A DNA stretch of 64,000 bases from Lethocerus indicus. Taxonomy: Eukaryota > Arthropoda > Insecta > Hemiptera > Belostomatidae. The stretch lies in the NCBI GenBank assembly GCA_019843655.1, contig JACDQD010000009.1, forward strand, positions 1,865,750-1,929,749. The letters run 5' to 3'. Numbering within the stretch: the first letter of the stretch is position 1; every line of letters starts with the position of its first letter. Position numbers and translations under genes: made by a program. The notes below the pieces were generated by a model. The model searched no databases. It worked only from the letters and a program-made list of their open reading frames with translations, and was not told the origin of the DNA. This document shows positions 34,337 to 44,669 of the stretch, piece after piece.

Positions 34337-35927
34337 CCTCTAATTTTTCCAACATATTGAAATTGTTTTTCACTGCTGGCCGTTTAAATCGACCGAATTC
34401 ATTCCGGCGGACGTTTTAAACCTCTACAGCTGTGTGTATTCCAAGCGCCGGTTCTCGATTGGGGGATTTCATTGGACATGCCCTTTTAATAGCGGTCACT
34501 ATTCAGGTCTTTCGGGCACAATCAAAATTAGCCGCGCGCCCCAAATGGTTTTTCCCGAATTGACTCCAATTATTTTCCGGGGGGAAATGAAATTTTCCCG
34601 GCGACCCGCTTTCGGACACGGCTATTTGCGGCGCTGGACGCGAGCGCTCGCAGCGCGGATAAATTTTCCGAACGGGTTTTTCCATTAACTTTTCGTTTGA
34701 AACCGTATTGTAGTTATTCGGCACGACCAATTGCCGGGTTTAGACACGGTTTGAATTCAATTTGTACGTCCCATAAAGTGGATCCGCTGACAATATTACG
34801 TACATAAAACACGGGTTTATTTACTTTATTGTTGCATAGGTGCTGCAGGAAATCGCGACCACGCAAACAACTATCAGATTGTGGAGCTATTTGAATAACA
34901 ATTTTTGTTGTCCTATTTTGTAATTATTTCAGGATATGTCCCGTTTCGGTTTTGTCGAATATGGCGAGAAACCGCTCTCTTTGTCTTAAGCGTTTGACGC
35001 TGAATCCAAATTACCTTTGTCCCCGGTAAAAATAAAATAAGTGTACAGAATAGGGCAGTATATTAGAGCCAGTGTCTGAAGTAGGAGTGCGGTCGACGTC
35101 CGCCGAAGATTTATTTATTCGGATCCTCTTAAATCTAGAAGTGACGAGAAAATATCACTCTTCCCGGATTTCCACCGTTTCCACGTTCAATTTCCTCCCT
35201 GCACCTCCCTCGAAATAAATCATTCCCAGTTAAATTGGATTCGGCCTACGAATTGGTTGTGTCTAGAAGTTGGGACAATAGATACTGTCCAAGATAACGT
35301 TACTATTTAATACTCGTTTCTGTTGGTTTGAGTCGCCACTCTTTTGACGCCCTACGCAGTCACGCAGGAATGTTTTCTAATAATTAAAAATACGCTTTTA
35401 ATTCTAATAACGACTGCAATAGAACAGAAGTTTGGTCGACACAGCTTTTTAGTGGCCCACAGTCTGAACAGATGGAATAATGCGATGGAAAACTAAAAAT
35501 ATATATTTATGCACGATTTAATTTGATCATTGATGGGTCGGCGGACATTCTTCAATACACGCTTACGAGTATTTGATTTTCTCGCATTGAAGGTGACTAT
35601 GAAACGGTTCGTTTCTTGTTCTAGGGCCGAGAATTGTCATTTAAAATATTACGGCTGGCGTTTATTGTGATTTGAATTGAACGCTTAGCTGGCTACAGCG
35701 ACGGGACGACAAAGTCAACGGCTAGTTTATATTCTGAGGGACGACCTCGAGATTGAGGCAAATCTTGACAATCGCCCAAGTTCTATTATTGTATACAGTG
35801 CGAATTATCTCCACTTTATTGTTCCAACCCCCGTCAGCTCCGCCACCCTTAAGAGTCTTACAACACTTTGAAGCGGGAACTTTTGACGTTTGAACTTTTA
35901 ACCCTTTTTTTTCTGTACCCCGTTAAC
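34337..35927. other. Non-coding stretch containing a repeat shared with 53.1 kb
   Basis: At about 35285-35500, CCAAGATAACGTTACTATTT, GGTTTGAGTCGCCACT, GACGCCCTACGCAGTCACG, AGGAATGTTTTCTAATAATT and CAGTCTGAACAGATGGAATA recur at 53098-53245. The second copy lacks an ~85-bp interior segment. No gene is recognised. Confidence 0.6.
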
Positions 35928-36048
35928 CCTGTTTCTGTCTCCTCTCGCTGCCGGTTTGGTCTTTTGCTGGGCCGGTTTCGGCTGTTGGCCGTCTTCAGTA
36001 GCGGTGTTAGTCCATCCTCACTGTCCACCGTCACTTTCACTTGTACAA
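35928..36048 (-). mobile_element. PLE-A copy 15, left arm
   Basis: TGTTTCTGTCTCCTCTCGCT, GCTGGGCCGGTTTCGGCTGT, GCCGTCTTCAGTAGCGGTGT, CCATCCTCACTGTCCACCGT and CACTTTCACTTGTACAAG. It joins jockey-like LINE sequence directly, with no right arm. Confidence 0.8.
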
Positions 36049-36375
36049 GTTAAGACTCTTAAGACGGACATCAAAATTGAACTTCGCAGTAAGAAACTGA
36101 CAATATACAAAACGATACTCAAACCGACACGGACTTACGGTATAGAGCTATGGGGTTCCACCGAGACATCCCAAATCGCTCGCATCCAGAGATTCCAGTC
36201 AAAAGTCCTTCCTACCATCCTTAATGCTCCCCACCGGGTATGTTTCTAACCACACAATCCACCATGATCTCAACATAGTCGACGAAGTCGCAAAATCCCG
36301 GTTCCCGAAGTTCCACTCCCGCCTTTCTCCTCGTCCTCTTACCCATCCATTAGCTTCATGTAGGATGGGGGAAAA
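36049..36375 (+). mobile_element. Jockey-like LINE fragment, RT C-terminal region
   Basis: The frame reads KTDIKIELRSKKLTIYKTIL, then KPTRTYGIELWGSTETSQIA and RIQRFQSKVLPTILNAP. The YG.ELWG and IQ.FQSK.LR.I.NAP strings are characteristic of the end of jockey-clade reverse transcriptases. A frameshift follows at the AP.YVSN position, then TCCCGGTTCCCGAAGTTCCA and CTCTTACCCATCCATTAGC, where it is truncated. No UTR or poly(A). Confidence 0.85.
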
Positions 36376-37828
36376 AACGTAATATTTCGGAAGGAGAACG
36401 GGCCGTGTACATAGGGGCGAAAATAGGGTAGATTTCTGTAGCCGAGTTTAAACGGTAGCGGGCGAGCTGCAGGTTACGATGCAATTAATTCCCAGTGTCG
36501 CGCTCGTCCCCCCCAACGCTAAATTACGTTGACACTACCAACAGGTGCTCAATTTTACCTGTCTCCCAGTACGTATTATACATATGTAAATTACTGTGAG
36601 CGACGGTGACTGTTTTAGAAACGGGCCGTATTTTCACACGGACGTAATCTGTGAATTCCGGACGGAAGCGAGTACATCGTAAAAGGTCTGAAGAAGGGAA
36701 ATTTTTTATCTGGAAATCGTGACGAGGTTCAGCGCGTACAAAGCCCGTACGAAGCCTAGGTTCATGTTTAATATCAATATCGTGAAAAGAAACAACGATA
36801 TTCCCGGTCATATTAAATACTTGAACACGCGTACATGTTTTATTTTCATAGGGGGAAAATTCCTTCTTTTGGGCCTCGGGGGAGATATTAATGTTTCGCA
36901 GCGGGTTGCTCTGTGAAAATTCACCGAGGATTCCCCTGTCGAGGATTTAAAAGAAAAAAAAAAAATTGTAACGCCTCGGGGAGCCGAACCGCGTTTCCCA
37001 TCTACGTTTTTACAACTTTACCCACCGGGGCGCACACGTGCGAGAACACGTGGTCACGCTCACACAGGGTAAGGGGTTTTAATTCGGTTTTGTGGCCACC
37101 GGAGGAACCGCTACGATTACACCCCTAACCTGCCGGGTGTAGGGCCGGTATAATCGGGTCATGTTATAACAGAGGATCTGAAGCGGTTTTTTTCCTTTGA
37201 TAATAATTAAAAATTTTTAGACTTAAGAGTTTTTATTATGCTCGGTCCCAAGCTGAAACCAGTCGTTTTCATCATTGAAGGGTAAAAAGTCGCTACAAAT
37301 TTCTACCTAGATTATTGGACGATAGCTCAAAATTAAGCTTAAACTATCATTACATGGGGGGGGTTTAAACTGTGGAGTTTGGCCAAACCGACGAATATCA
37401 ATAAAATCAAACTTTACAGTCGAAAATATTAAAGGAAATATAATAAATGCACTCTATTTTACGCTGAAATAATCCCTCACGTGGGTGTAATAACGTTACC
37501 ACCTTGCAATCTATCATAGATAAGGCCCGTTCGAATTCGTGGGTTCGACATTTCGTTGTAAATCAAACGGAATTCGAGGAACCGATCGGGGTATCAATCG
37601 ATCAATCGGTGCCCCGAGAGTCCGATAAACTTAGCCAACAGTCAATCTTGCTCACTGTCTCAAACAGCTCCACCGGTTCGCTCTTCAACTCTAGACCGGT
37701 AAATAAATACCCGAGCCGTTACTTCGCTGCGTAAGACCACCTTGAACAGAAATTTTCTCCGTATATTGCGGACCGAAATGTATCAATTCGTGTCAGCGCA
37801 ACTTTCGTTTACCGTTCAGAATAAGATT
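36376..37828. other. Non-coding stretch
   Basis: No gene is recognised. A frame at 36524-36811 (minus, 95 aa) has no identifiable domain. Confidence 0.4.
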
Positions 37829-37841
37829 AACTATACCGATA

Positions 37842-38006
37842 TACCTGTTGTGTGGTCTGCGAGGGGGTTGGAATACTGTAGGTTCGTGATGTTTCTGTCT
37901 CCTCTCGCTGGTTCGGCCTTTTGCTATTGAAGCCGCTACTGAAGATGGCGATCGGCCGAAACCGGTTTAGCAAAAGACAGGAGACAGAAACATCACGAAC
38001 CTACAG
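37842..38006. mobile_element. PLE-A copy 16, compact palindrome, tail on the left
   Basis: The tail ATATACCTGTTGTGTGGTCT and left arm TACTGTAGGTTCGTGATGTT fold on the right arm, which ends ATCACGAACCTACAGTA. The flanks ATTAACTATACCG and ATTAACTATATCG are a likely 12-13-bp target-site duplication with one mismatch. The core has been lost, leaving a near-perfect hairpin. Confidence 0.87.
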
Positions 38007-38540
38007 TATTAACTATATCGCTTTGTCGGGAGACATCGGTTCTCCTGATGGGAGTATTTAATATGACGTATACTGAATATACGAAAATAATAGGCAAAAT
38101 AAAAAACGGGGGAAGCGGAAGCCGACGAAAAAATAAGGATTCGAGATGGGCGTTCATCTGCATAATGTCGACACGGACGTTACACTCGTCCAGTGTGGTG
38201 GCCGGATTTACATAAGCATAATATAACCAGAGATAAAAACCAAGTATCCGAAAGCCCAAGCTCACTATTGTCATTCAAACTACGTTCGTTCTCCTGCCCG
38301 CTTCCTTGTTTGGGAGTCGTTCCAAACACCGTAGGGGAAACCAATCCGAAATGGGACGGTTCGGTACCAACTTAGGGGCGCCTTCCCTTCTCCTCTGTCT
38401 GATATCGGTTATAATATCGGTAGGAATTTTTGTAGAATTACGTAATTACGTTTTCAAGAATTAATTTTCTAGCGTCACCCGCCCAAATTGCCGAATTATG
38501 TAACCGGATTAACGGGGTTGGGGCGGGGGAGGGAGAAGAG
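38007..38540. other. Non-coding stretch
   Basis: No gene is recognised. Confidence 0.4.
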
Positions 38541-38542
38541 GA

Positions 38543-38655
38543 CGGCGCCTCTGATGCAAGACCCGGCAGACACGGCCGTATTGCGGGTTAATCGGCCGCC
38601 AACGCCGTATTCAATATGCAACGATAACATTATTAAGTCCTCTCAAGTTCCCGCC
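38543..38655 (+). repeat. Family B dispersed repeat, divergent copy
   Basis: GACGGCGCCTCTGATGC, AGACCCGGCAGACACGGCCG, GCGGGTTAATC, CCAACGCCGTATTC and ATTATTAAGTCCTCTC follow the same order as the 9.6-kb copy. Confidence 0.6.
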
Positions 38656-39340
38656 AAGGTCCCCGCCTCCATTGAATCTCCGTATGCAGATTCGGCTTGA
38701 CGCCGTCATACCTTGACGGGTTCAAAGACCTGGAAGAGGCTTCCAGAGATATTTATCTGCAAAAACTGGTAGTAAAAAACTACAGGATTCCTGGATAATT
38801 TAAATATTCTATTGGGATTGTCGGAATTAAGGATAGCGGGTTGCTAACAGAACAGGGAGGTATTAGAACAGTCTAATACCTTAAGCTTATAAGAACCTTG
38901 TCGATTCCGTCCGAAGTGCTAAATGTTCCAACCGCCCGCAATTTAGGCGGCGACCGAAATTCGGTTTGTAAAATGTAAAACCGAATTGTTTTAATTACTA
39001 GTTTGAAACGGCGCGGTGTTGTTGTATACGGGAGAAGGTTTTGGTTTGCGCCAGTGACGTCTGACAAGGGTCAACCTGGGCCTCATTTCATAGTCGGGGG
39101 GTTGGAAACGCCGCCTAAACCAATTTGCATTCTGTCCTCAATTCCGGCCGTTTTAACCCCCGCCCCTCCCACCGGTTCAAAACCACCCCCACCCCCCATT
39201 GCCGCAAACACGGCCACACAAAAAGGGGATTGACATTTTTCACCGGGGTTTAACGTCACCGGCACACGTGCACATTTGTTTAGGCGGCGTTGCGTTTCGA
39301 CCGGCGCCCGTCGGAAATAGAAATATTATATCGCATTAGC
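38656..39340. other. Non-coding stretch
   Basis: No gene is recognised. Proline- or glycine-rich frames at 39003-39265 come from C/G tracts. Confidence 0.4.
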
Positions 39341-39815
39341 CCGTAAATCCCCATAACCGACTGAAAAGAATCGACTTAAACCGAAAATTTGGACCTTTAA
39401 GACAGTTACTAGAACGGACATCAGAATTGACCCTAAGTAACAAACTGAAAATATACAGAGCGATACTTTAACTCATGAGGACATCGCGGTACCGTCCTTA
39501 ATGCTCCCCCCCCCCGGTATGTTTCTAACCGCATAATCCACCAACACCTCAACATACCGACAGTGGAAGAAGTCACAAAATCCCGGTTCCTGAAGTTCCA
39601 CTCCCGCCTTGCCCCTCATCCTAATCCACTCGTTCAGTCCCTTTCCTCTCCTACCCATCCATTATCCCCCCCGCGTCTGCTTAAACGCCGCTGGCCTAGA
39701 GATCTTCTTAGCCCTTAGACCATAATTGTTCTTGTGTCAAAAGGGACCTCGTTGGGTGGTTCCTTTTGTCACGAAATACATGTGAAATTTTCATATTTTC
39801 ACAAAGAATAAAACG
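39341..39815 (+). mobile_element. Jockey-like LINE 3' end including ORF2 stop and UTR start
   Basis: Begins GTAAATCCCCATAACCGACT and continues AGAACGGACATCAGAATTGA, then CTGAAAATATACAGAGCGAT. It keeps the extreme C-terminus of the RT ORF, THPLSPPRLLKRRWPRDLL followed by SP and a stop at about 39717-39719. The RRLKR.KP.DL-like ending is typical of jockey elements. The 3' UTR (GTTCTTGTGTCAAAAGGGAC) follows and fades near 39815 without a clear poly(A). The YGIELWG segment is deleted. Confidence 0.85.
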
Positions 39816-39936
39816 CGCGGAAAATTAAGACATCGTTAAGACACGATGGAAAACATTCGGTTATTAAACGTGGAGGTTCACACACAAGTTCGCACGAAGA
39901 AGTTTTAATTTATCTTTCATGAAAAGAAATTTTGTA

Positions 39937-40078
39937 GTTTAGAACACCTCTGTGTGTTTTTTTGAGAAAACATCCGAAGTGCCGAAGTGTCCAATATCGC
40001 TACTGAAGATGGCGAGCGGCCGAAACCGGTCTAGCAAAAGACTAAACCAGCGAGAGGAGACAGCACGAAATCTACGAT
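39937..40078. mobile_element. PLE-A copy 17, half element with perfect TSD
   Basis: Starts GTTTAGAACACCTCTGTGTG, then AAACATCCGAAGTGCCGAAG, an intact ribozyme motif and a close at AGCACGAAATCTACGAT. AAGAAATTTTGTA is present at 39924-39936 and again at 40079-40091, a perfect 13-bp duplication, so this 142-bp form is a complete insertion. Confidence 0.9.
39999..40035 (+). ncRNA. Hammerhead-like motif (PLE-A copy 17)
   Basis: Intact: GCTA, CTGAAGA, T, GGC-GAGCG-GCC, GAA, ACCGGT, C, TAGC. Confidence 0.55.
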
Positions 40079-40091
40079 AAGAAATTTTGTA

Positions 40092-41360
40092 TTTCTATCC
40101 GAACGTTTAATTATTGATTAAATAATAAATGATTATTCGAAAAATCGATCAACAAGTGGATTGTTGAATGCTGGACATTTTGAAATATCTTGATACAAAA
40201 ACCGAGAGACGGTTGTAATTTACCCTCAAGTGTAATTTACATTTTGACGAGTGCTACAATATCCATCTTATTCAGAAAATATTTTCACTCCGCGTGTGAC
40301 ATTTTACAGCTTGTATATCCACTTCCACGTCGGTACGTCTATTTTTGTACAGCCCGGCGGCGGGGGGGGAGGGGGGAGGGTTCTCCAAATGAACTTGGAA
40401 CGCATCCACAATCCTCGGACCATAATCTCTCCCCTTTATGAGGAAACGATGATGAAATGCGATGGCACGTTGCCGTACGCGGCTCGATTTATTGCGACAT
40501 CAATTTCGTTACAATAACAAAGCGATAATAATATCGCTTATTATTCAAATTTAAACCAGTTGACAATTGTACGATGACAATTTTAATATTGTCAATAATA
40601 TACGTATTTCTTTTAAACGTATGGAATTACGCATCGATGATGTTATTTGCAAAGCCAACAGTAATGAGTATACCGCTCTTTCTTAGTAAGTTTTTGTATC
40701 GAACAAAATTAGTATCTAATTTAACTTAACAATTTAACCAAATTTAGCTGTAATTACCTACATAATTGTTGTCATATAACAATCCCTTGAACGTTGAATT
40801 ATTGCGGTATTTCCTAAGAATATTCAATTTTTATATTCAATCGGCCTCTGTATTTTAATTCCTCACGTGAGGATCATTCTCCTTAACGAAGATTCGCAGC
40901 AGGAATAAAATGTTCAGAGAGCAAAATTTAAAAAGTCAACCAGAAGATAGAAAGAACTGACCATATGGCCCTTCGCCTGTTTACGTTTAAGGACCCACAG
41001 TGCTCGGATCCTTATTGCTATGGCTATTTGAACACGATTCGGAGAGAAATAGCGGCCTCCGGTCAGAGGACATGGACCGGACACAATAACGGCCGAATAT
41101 TTGACAATTTATGGTCGTCCCGTCATCATTGGACGGTAAACCGAAGCCGAAACTGAGGCCCTACGATGCCTCCAAGATGAATGGCCGCAGGCCCCTAAAT
41201 AGGCCTCGGTTTCCGTCCCTAAATTCGGCCCTTCGCCGCGACCTCGATGGCCAGCGCGGCCATTGAGCCGTCTCCGTTCAAAACTATTTTCCAACCACTG
41301 AAATACGTGCTTATTCACGGTTTAAAGAATTTCCTCGATCGTTCCCATTTTTCTATTCTA
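40092..41360. other. Non-coding stretch
   Basis: No gene is recognised. Frames at 40190-40517 and 40965-41318 lack known motifs. Confidence 0.4.
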
Positions 41361-41361
41361 A

Positions 41362-41873
41362 AGGGTGTCCCGAAATTGACGCAAGATTTGAATTTGCCAC
41401 CATTCTTGCAGTAAAGTTGGCGACCCTATTAAAAAAAAAACCATTCGACAGCCGATAGTTTAGGGTCAGTACAAATGGAGCGTTACACGATAGAACAAAG
41501 CGTTTTCATTGTCGAACAATATTTAAAAAATAATGAAAGTTTGGCAGCCACAGTCGGACTAGTGATTTGACTTTGTCGACTGTGAAGAGAGTAACCGGAT
41601 CAACCGGTGATGCTAAACACACCACGTCCAAAAACAAGCCGTTCAAATGTCAATATCGAAGCTGTGTTTGTGAACATCGACAGGTGGATGTGGATTTTTC
41701 GCAACAAAATCATTTTTAGCGATGAAGCGCATTTTCACCTCGATGGTGATGACTCCATTTGTACTGACCCTAAACTATGGGCTGTCAAATTGTTTTTTTT
41801 TATTTTAATAGGGTCGTCAACTTTACTGCAAGAACGGTGGAAAATTCAAATCTTGCGTTAATTTTGGGACACC
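41362..41873 (+). mobile_element. Tc1/mariner-type element, copy 2, with catalytic-domain fragment
   Basis: Ends GGGTGTCCCGAAATTGACGC and GCGTTAATTTTGGGACACCC are inverted repeats matching the 11.8-kb copy. From 41474 it encodes MERYTIEQSVFIVEQYLKNN (DNA-binding start). A second piece in another frame carries FRNKIIFSDEAHFHLDG, whose SDEAHF Asp corresponds to the second catalytic residue of this superfamily's DDE/D triad. Frameshifts and two large internal deletions make it non-functional. At 511 bp it is less than half the normal length. Confidence 0.88.
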
Positions 41874-42347
41874 CACATCATAAACTATGGACACGAAACA
41901 ATGAACATCAAAAGATCATTAAAGTTATTACACCCAGGCGAGAAAGGAAAAGAATTGGATATTATAGAAAACCTGGAAATCTTCAAACATAAGAAAAACA
42001 AAATTATAAATGAGAAAATTAATTCCCAGAGTGACTCCATATTTGCCCCTATAATCCTATTAAAGGATCACACCCGCCCAACCACCGCACCATCCCCATT
42101 CCGACAATCTGACTCACACTTAGAAAACGGATTAACAAAATCCCCCAATAACAATAACAGAACACATATATATATAAACGACTGACATACTGACAGACAC
42201 TACAGTGAGGATGCCCAAAAAAACATCCCAAGTGCTAACAGTGACTAACACAGCGCTACTGAAGATGGCGAGCGGCCGACAAACCGGTCTAGCAAAAGAC
42301 CGAACCAGCGAGAGGAGACAGAAACATCACGAACCTACATCTAATTC
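41874..42347 (+). mobile_element. PLE-A copy 18, Penelope-like 3' end with ORF tail
   Basis: From the mariner edge the frame reads IINYGHETMNIKRSLKLLHP, then GEKGKELDIIENLEIFKHKK, INEKINSQSDSIFAPIIL, and ends THIYIND with a stop at 42183-42185. The pattern LH..KG..LD.IE..EI.KH.K..IIN..I...S..IF is what I recall downstream of the GIY-YIG nuclease in arthropod Penelope-like elements; the nuclease and RT themselves are absent. After the stop come GACAGACACTACAGTGAGGA, the PLE-A arm and a ribozyme motif with a one-base insertion (CCGACAAACC). This ties the PLE-A repeats to a coding parent. Confidence 0.72.
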
Positions 42348-42990
42348 TACTTTCCCTCAGTTGCATCATGACCGAGGGAATATTTATGACGAAAGATGTT
42401 TCAGAACGGAAAAAGGAAAGTGATGTCACTATCGGAAAAGACCGAAATTAAAGCCCGATTGACTCTGTCTTATTCCCTTTTCTCAAATGGTTCAGGATGG
42501 AATAGCTCGGAGGTAATAAACCGGTTTGCAGGATGCTCCGCGAACGGCGGGAATCGAGCTGCAATTCGAATGTTTTATAGCCGGCTAAATTTTCATTATA
42601 AAGGGCCGCGGGGGCGGTCGCGAATTCAGCCACCTCCCGTTTTCGGACAGTTTCCAAAACAGTTTCCAACGCTCGAAACTTAACCCGGATCCCCCCGGTT
42701 TAATTGCATCACAGTTAAACTCCTATCCGACAATCGGAGGCGGCGGCGGGGACCTTGTTAATTGAATCCGGAATTTCGCCGGAAGTTGGTAGAATCGAGC
42801 CCAATGTATCAACCGAGACAAAACTGATACCGCCCCGCGCCGCAAGCGCAAAGTGTTCTTCCATACGGAGTTCCCTCTGTACGGTCTACAGTTTACGGAT
42901 AGCACTATTGTAATACGTGACAGGCTGAAATTACGAATTGTCTTTGATTGTATCGAAAAAATTTAGGAAAATCGTTAACATCTTTAAAAT
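42348..42990. other. Non-coding stretch
   Basis: No gene is recognised. Complementary frames at 42396-42683 have no known domain. Confidence 0.4.
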
Positions 42991-43041
42991 ACCGTGGGTT
43001 TGTGGGGTTTCTGTCTCCTCTCGCTGCCGGTTCGGTCTTTT

Positions 43042-43078
43042 GCTAGACCGGTTTCGGCCGCTCGCCATCTTCAGTAGC
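43042..43078 (-). ncRNA. Hammerhead-like motif (PLE-A copy 19, left arm)
   Basis: Minus-strand reading: GCTA, CTGAAGA, T, GGC-GAGCG-GCC, GAA, ACCGGT, C, TAGC. All core bases are intact. Confidence 0.55.
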
Positions 43079-43168
43079 GGTGTCAGTCACTGTTGGCACT
43101 TTGGATGTTTTTCGGGGGCATCCTCACTGCACTGTCACTTGTACCGTGTGACGACAGTGACTGACACC

Positions 43169-43205
43169 GCTACTGAAGATGGCGAGCGGCCGAAACCGGT
43201 CTAGC
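43169..43205 (+). ncRNA. Hammerhead-like motif (PLE-A copy 19, right arm)
   Basis: Plus-strand counterpart of the left-arm motif, identical over all 37 positions. The two would pair as a long hairpin if transcribed together. Confidence 0.55.
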
Positions 43206-43288
43206 AAAAGACAAAACCGGCAGCGAGAGGAGACAGAAACACAACAATCAACGGTATTTCAACCCCTCGCAGACCACATGTTAAACTA

Positions 43289-43691
43289 ATCGTTAAAATA
43301 ATTTCGGTTGATGGTCTTAGCCCAACCTTAAAACAAAGTCCGCCGGAGGACAAAAGGGACCCTTTCCAGTACCTGGAGGAAATTCACCTTCAGACCTTCA
43401 AAGAGGGTATTAACCAAAAATCTAGCTTTCATAACCCTCCCTATATCATATAACAGTATAAAACAATCGTAGATGACACTCCGGTTAGATTAGTCGACGG
43501 TCCGCCACGAAGTATATGTCTGTGCTAGTATTCAGTGGTTAAACACTTCTTTGTGATCCTTCTCGACATACATACGCGTACCATTTCAAATTTAAACGGC
43601 ACGGATACGAAATTTAACTTGTGACAACAGGATGTTCAAGGTGCAGAATTAACTTAATTTGTAATACAATTTAAAAATTAACTATTTTTAC
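43289..43691. other. Non-coding stretch
   Basis: No gene is recognised. Confidence 0.4.
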
Positions 43692-43884
43692 TGTAGGCTT
43701 GTGGTGTTTCCGTCTCCTCCTGACTGTTGGCACGCGGTACAAGTGACACAGTGACAGTGCAGTGAGGATGCCCCCCGAAAAACATCCAAAGTGCCGACAG
43801 TGACCGAAGGTGGCGAGAGGCCGAAACCGGTCTAGCGAAAGACCGAACCGCAGCGAGAGGAGACAGAAACACCAGAAACCTGCA
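43692..43884. mobile_element. PLE-A copy 20, left arm collapsed
   Basis: CTGTAGGCTTGTGGTGTTTC then CGTCTCCTCCTGACTGTTGG (left ribozyme deleted), core ACAGTGACAGTGCAGTGAGG, and a right arm ending CAGAAACACCAGAAACCTGC. The right ribozyme lost the 5' part of its core (GACCGAAGGTGGC). Confidence 0.83.
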
Positions 43885-44454
43885 GTTTGAGATTTTTTTT
43901 TCTCCCCGATCGGTTGTTTACAAGAGTTGATTGAAGGTCGGAACGTAAATCGTTCTCGGACTCGGCGTTTAATGAAAAGCAAATCGTTGAGCCCAACTTA
44001 TCGCTCTTGTAGATTCCCGAAATGCAGGTTCGATGGAATAGACTGAAGTGACATTGGCCGGCCCTTATCGCGGTTGAATTTCAACCGAAAGCGGAGAAAA
44101 TACTCTCGTGCAAACAGCGCCGAACCGGCTCCGGTTAATTGGATTTTTCCTTCGAGCGAAAAAACCCGCCGAAGACCGCGGAAAAATTTTTTTTGAGGGA
44201 AGATATTAGGATTTTTAATAAGGAAAAAACTTCAAACGGCCGTAATTACCCTCAGGTTAATTACCGAGTCCAATTGTACCGCTAGTCTGCGTTATTCGAA
44301 TTATAAGCGTAGATGTTCTACTCTGTTAGAAGTATTAAATATTCACATTTTTCAGTTTTTGAAACGACTCAAAACATTTAATAATAACATTGAATAACAA
44401 AGGAATTATCTTTACTGTCAGTTCTTATTACGTCCTCCGTGTATCTTGTACCGA
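43885..44454. other. Non-coding stretch
   Basis: No gene is recognised. Confidence 0.4.
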
Positions 44455-44669
44455 TTTGGGCTAAAATTTTGTATCAAAAATTTGATAAGATGTATTTTGG
44501 TCTTGAGGAATTCTTCAAGAGGGGAATCGAAAATTCGCCGGAAAAGTGGCAGAGAGTTTTCGACAATATCGGTGAATATTTGACCGAACTGTAAAGTTTC
44601 CTTTTTTAGCAAAATAAAATGAATTCCAAAGTCAAAATGTTGGATTACTTTTGGGTACCCCTAATAGTT
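44455..44669 (+). mobile_element. Deleted mariner element, copy 4 of 4
   Basis: The best-preserved transposase tail of the family: FDKMYFGLEEFFKRGIEN followed by SPEKWQRVFDNIGEYL, then AGCAAAATAAAATGAATTCC and the right end ATTACTTTTGGGTACCCCTA. The left inverted repeat is degraded (GGGCTAAAATTTTG). Confidence 0.82.

Larger units (their letters stand above)
42991..43288. mobile_element. PLE-A copy 19, both ribozymes intact, tail on the right
   Basis: Left arm CCGTGGGTTTGTGGGGTTTC, core TTTTTCGGGGGCATCCTCAC, GTACCGTGTGACGACAGTGA, then the right arm through CAACCCCTCGCAGACCACAT and GTTAAACTAA. This is the best example of the two-arm structure with intact 37-nt motifs in opposite orientations. 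Confidence 0.9.
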
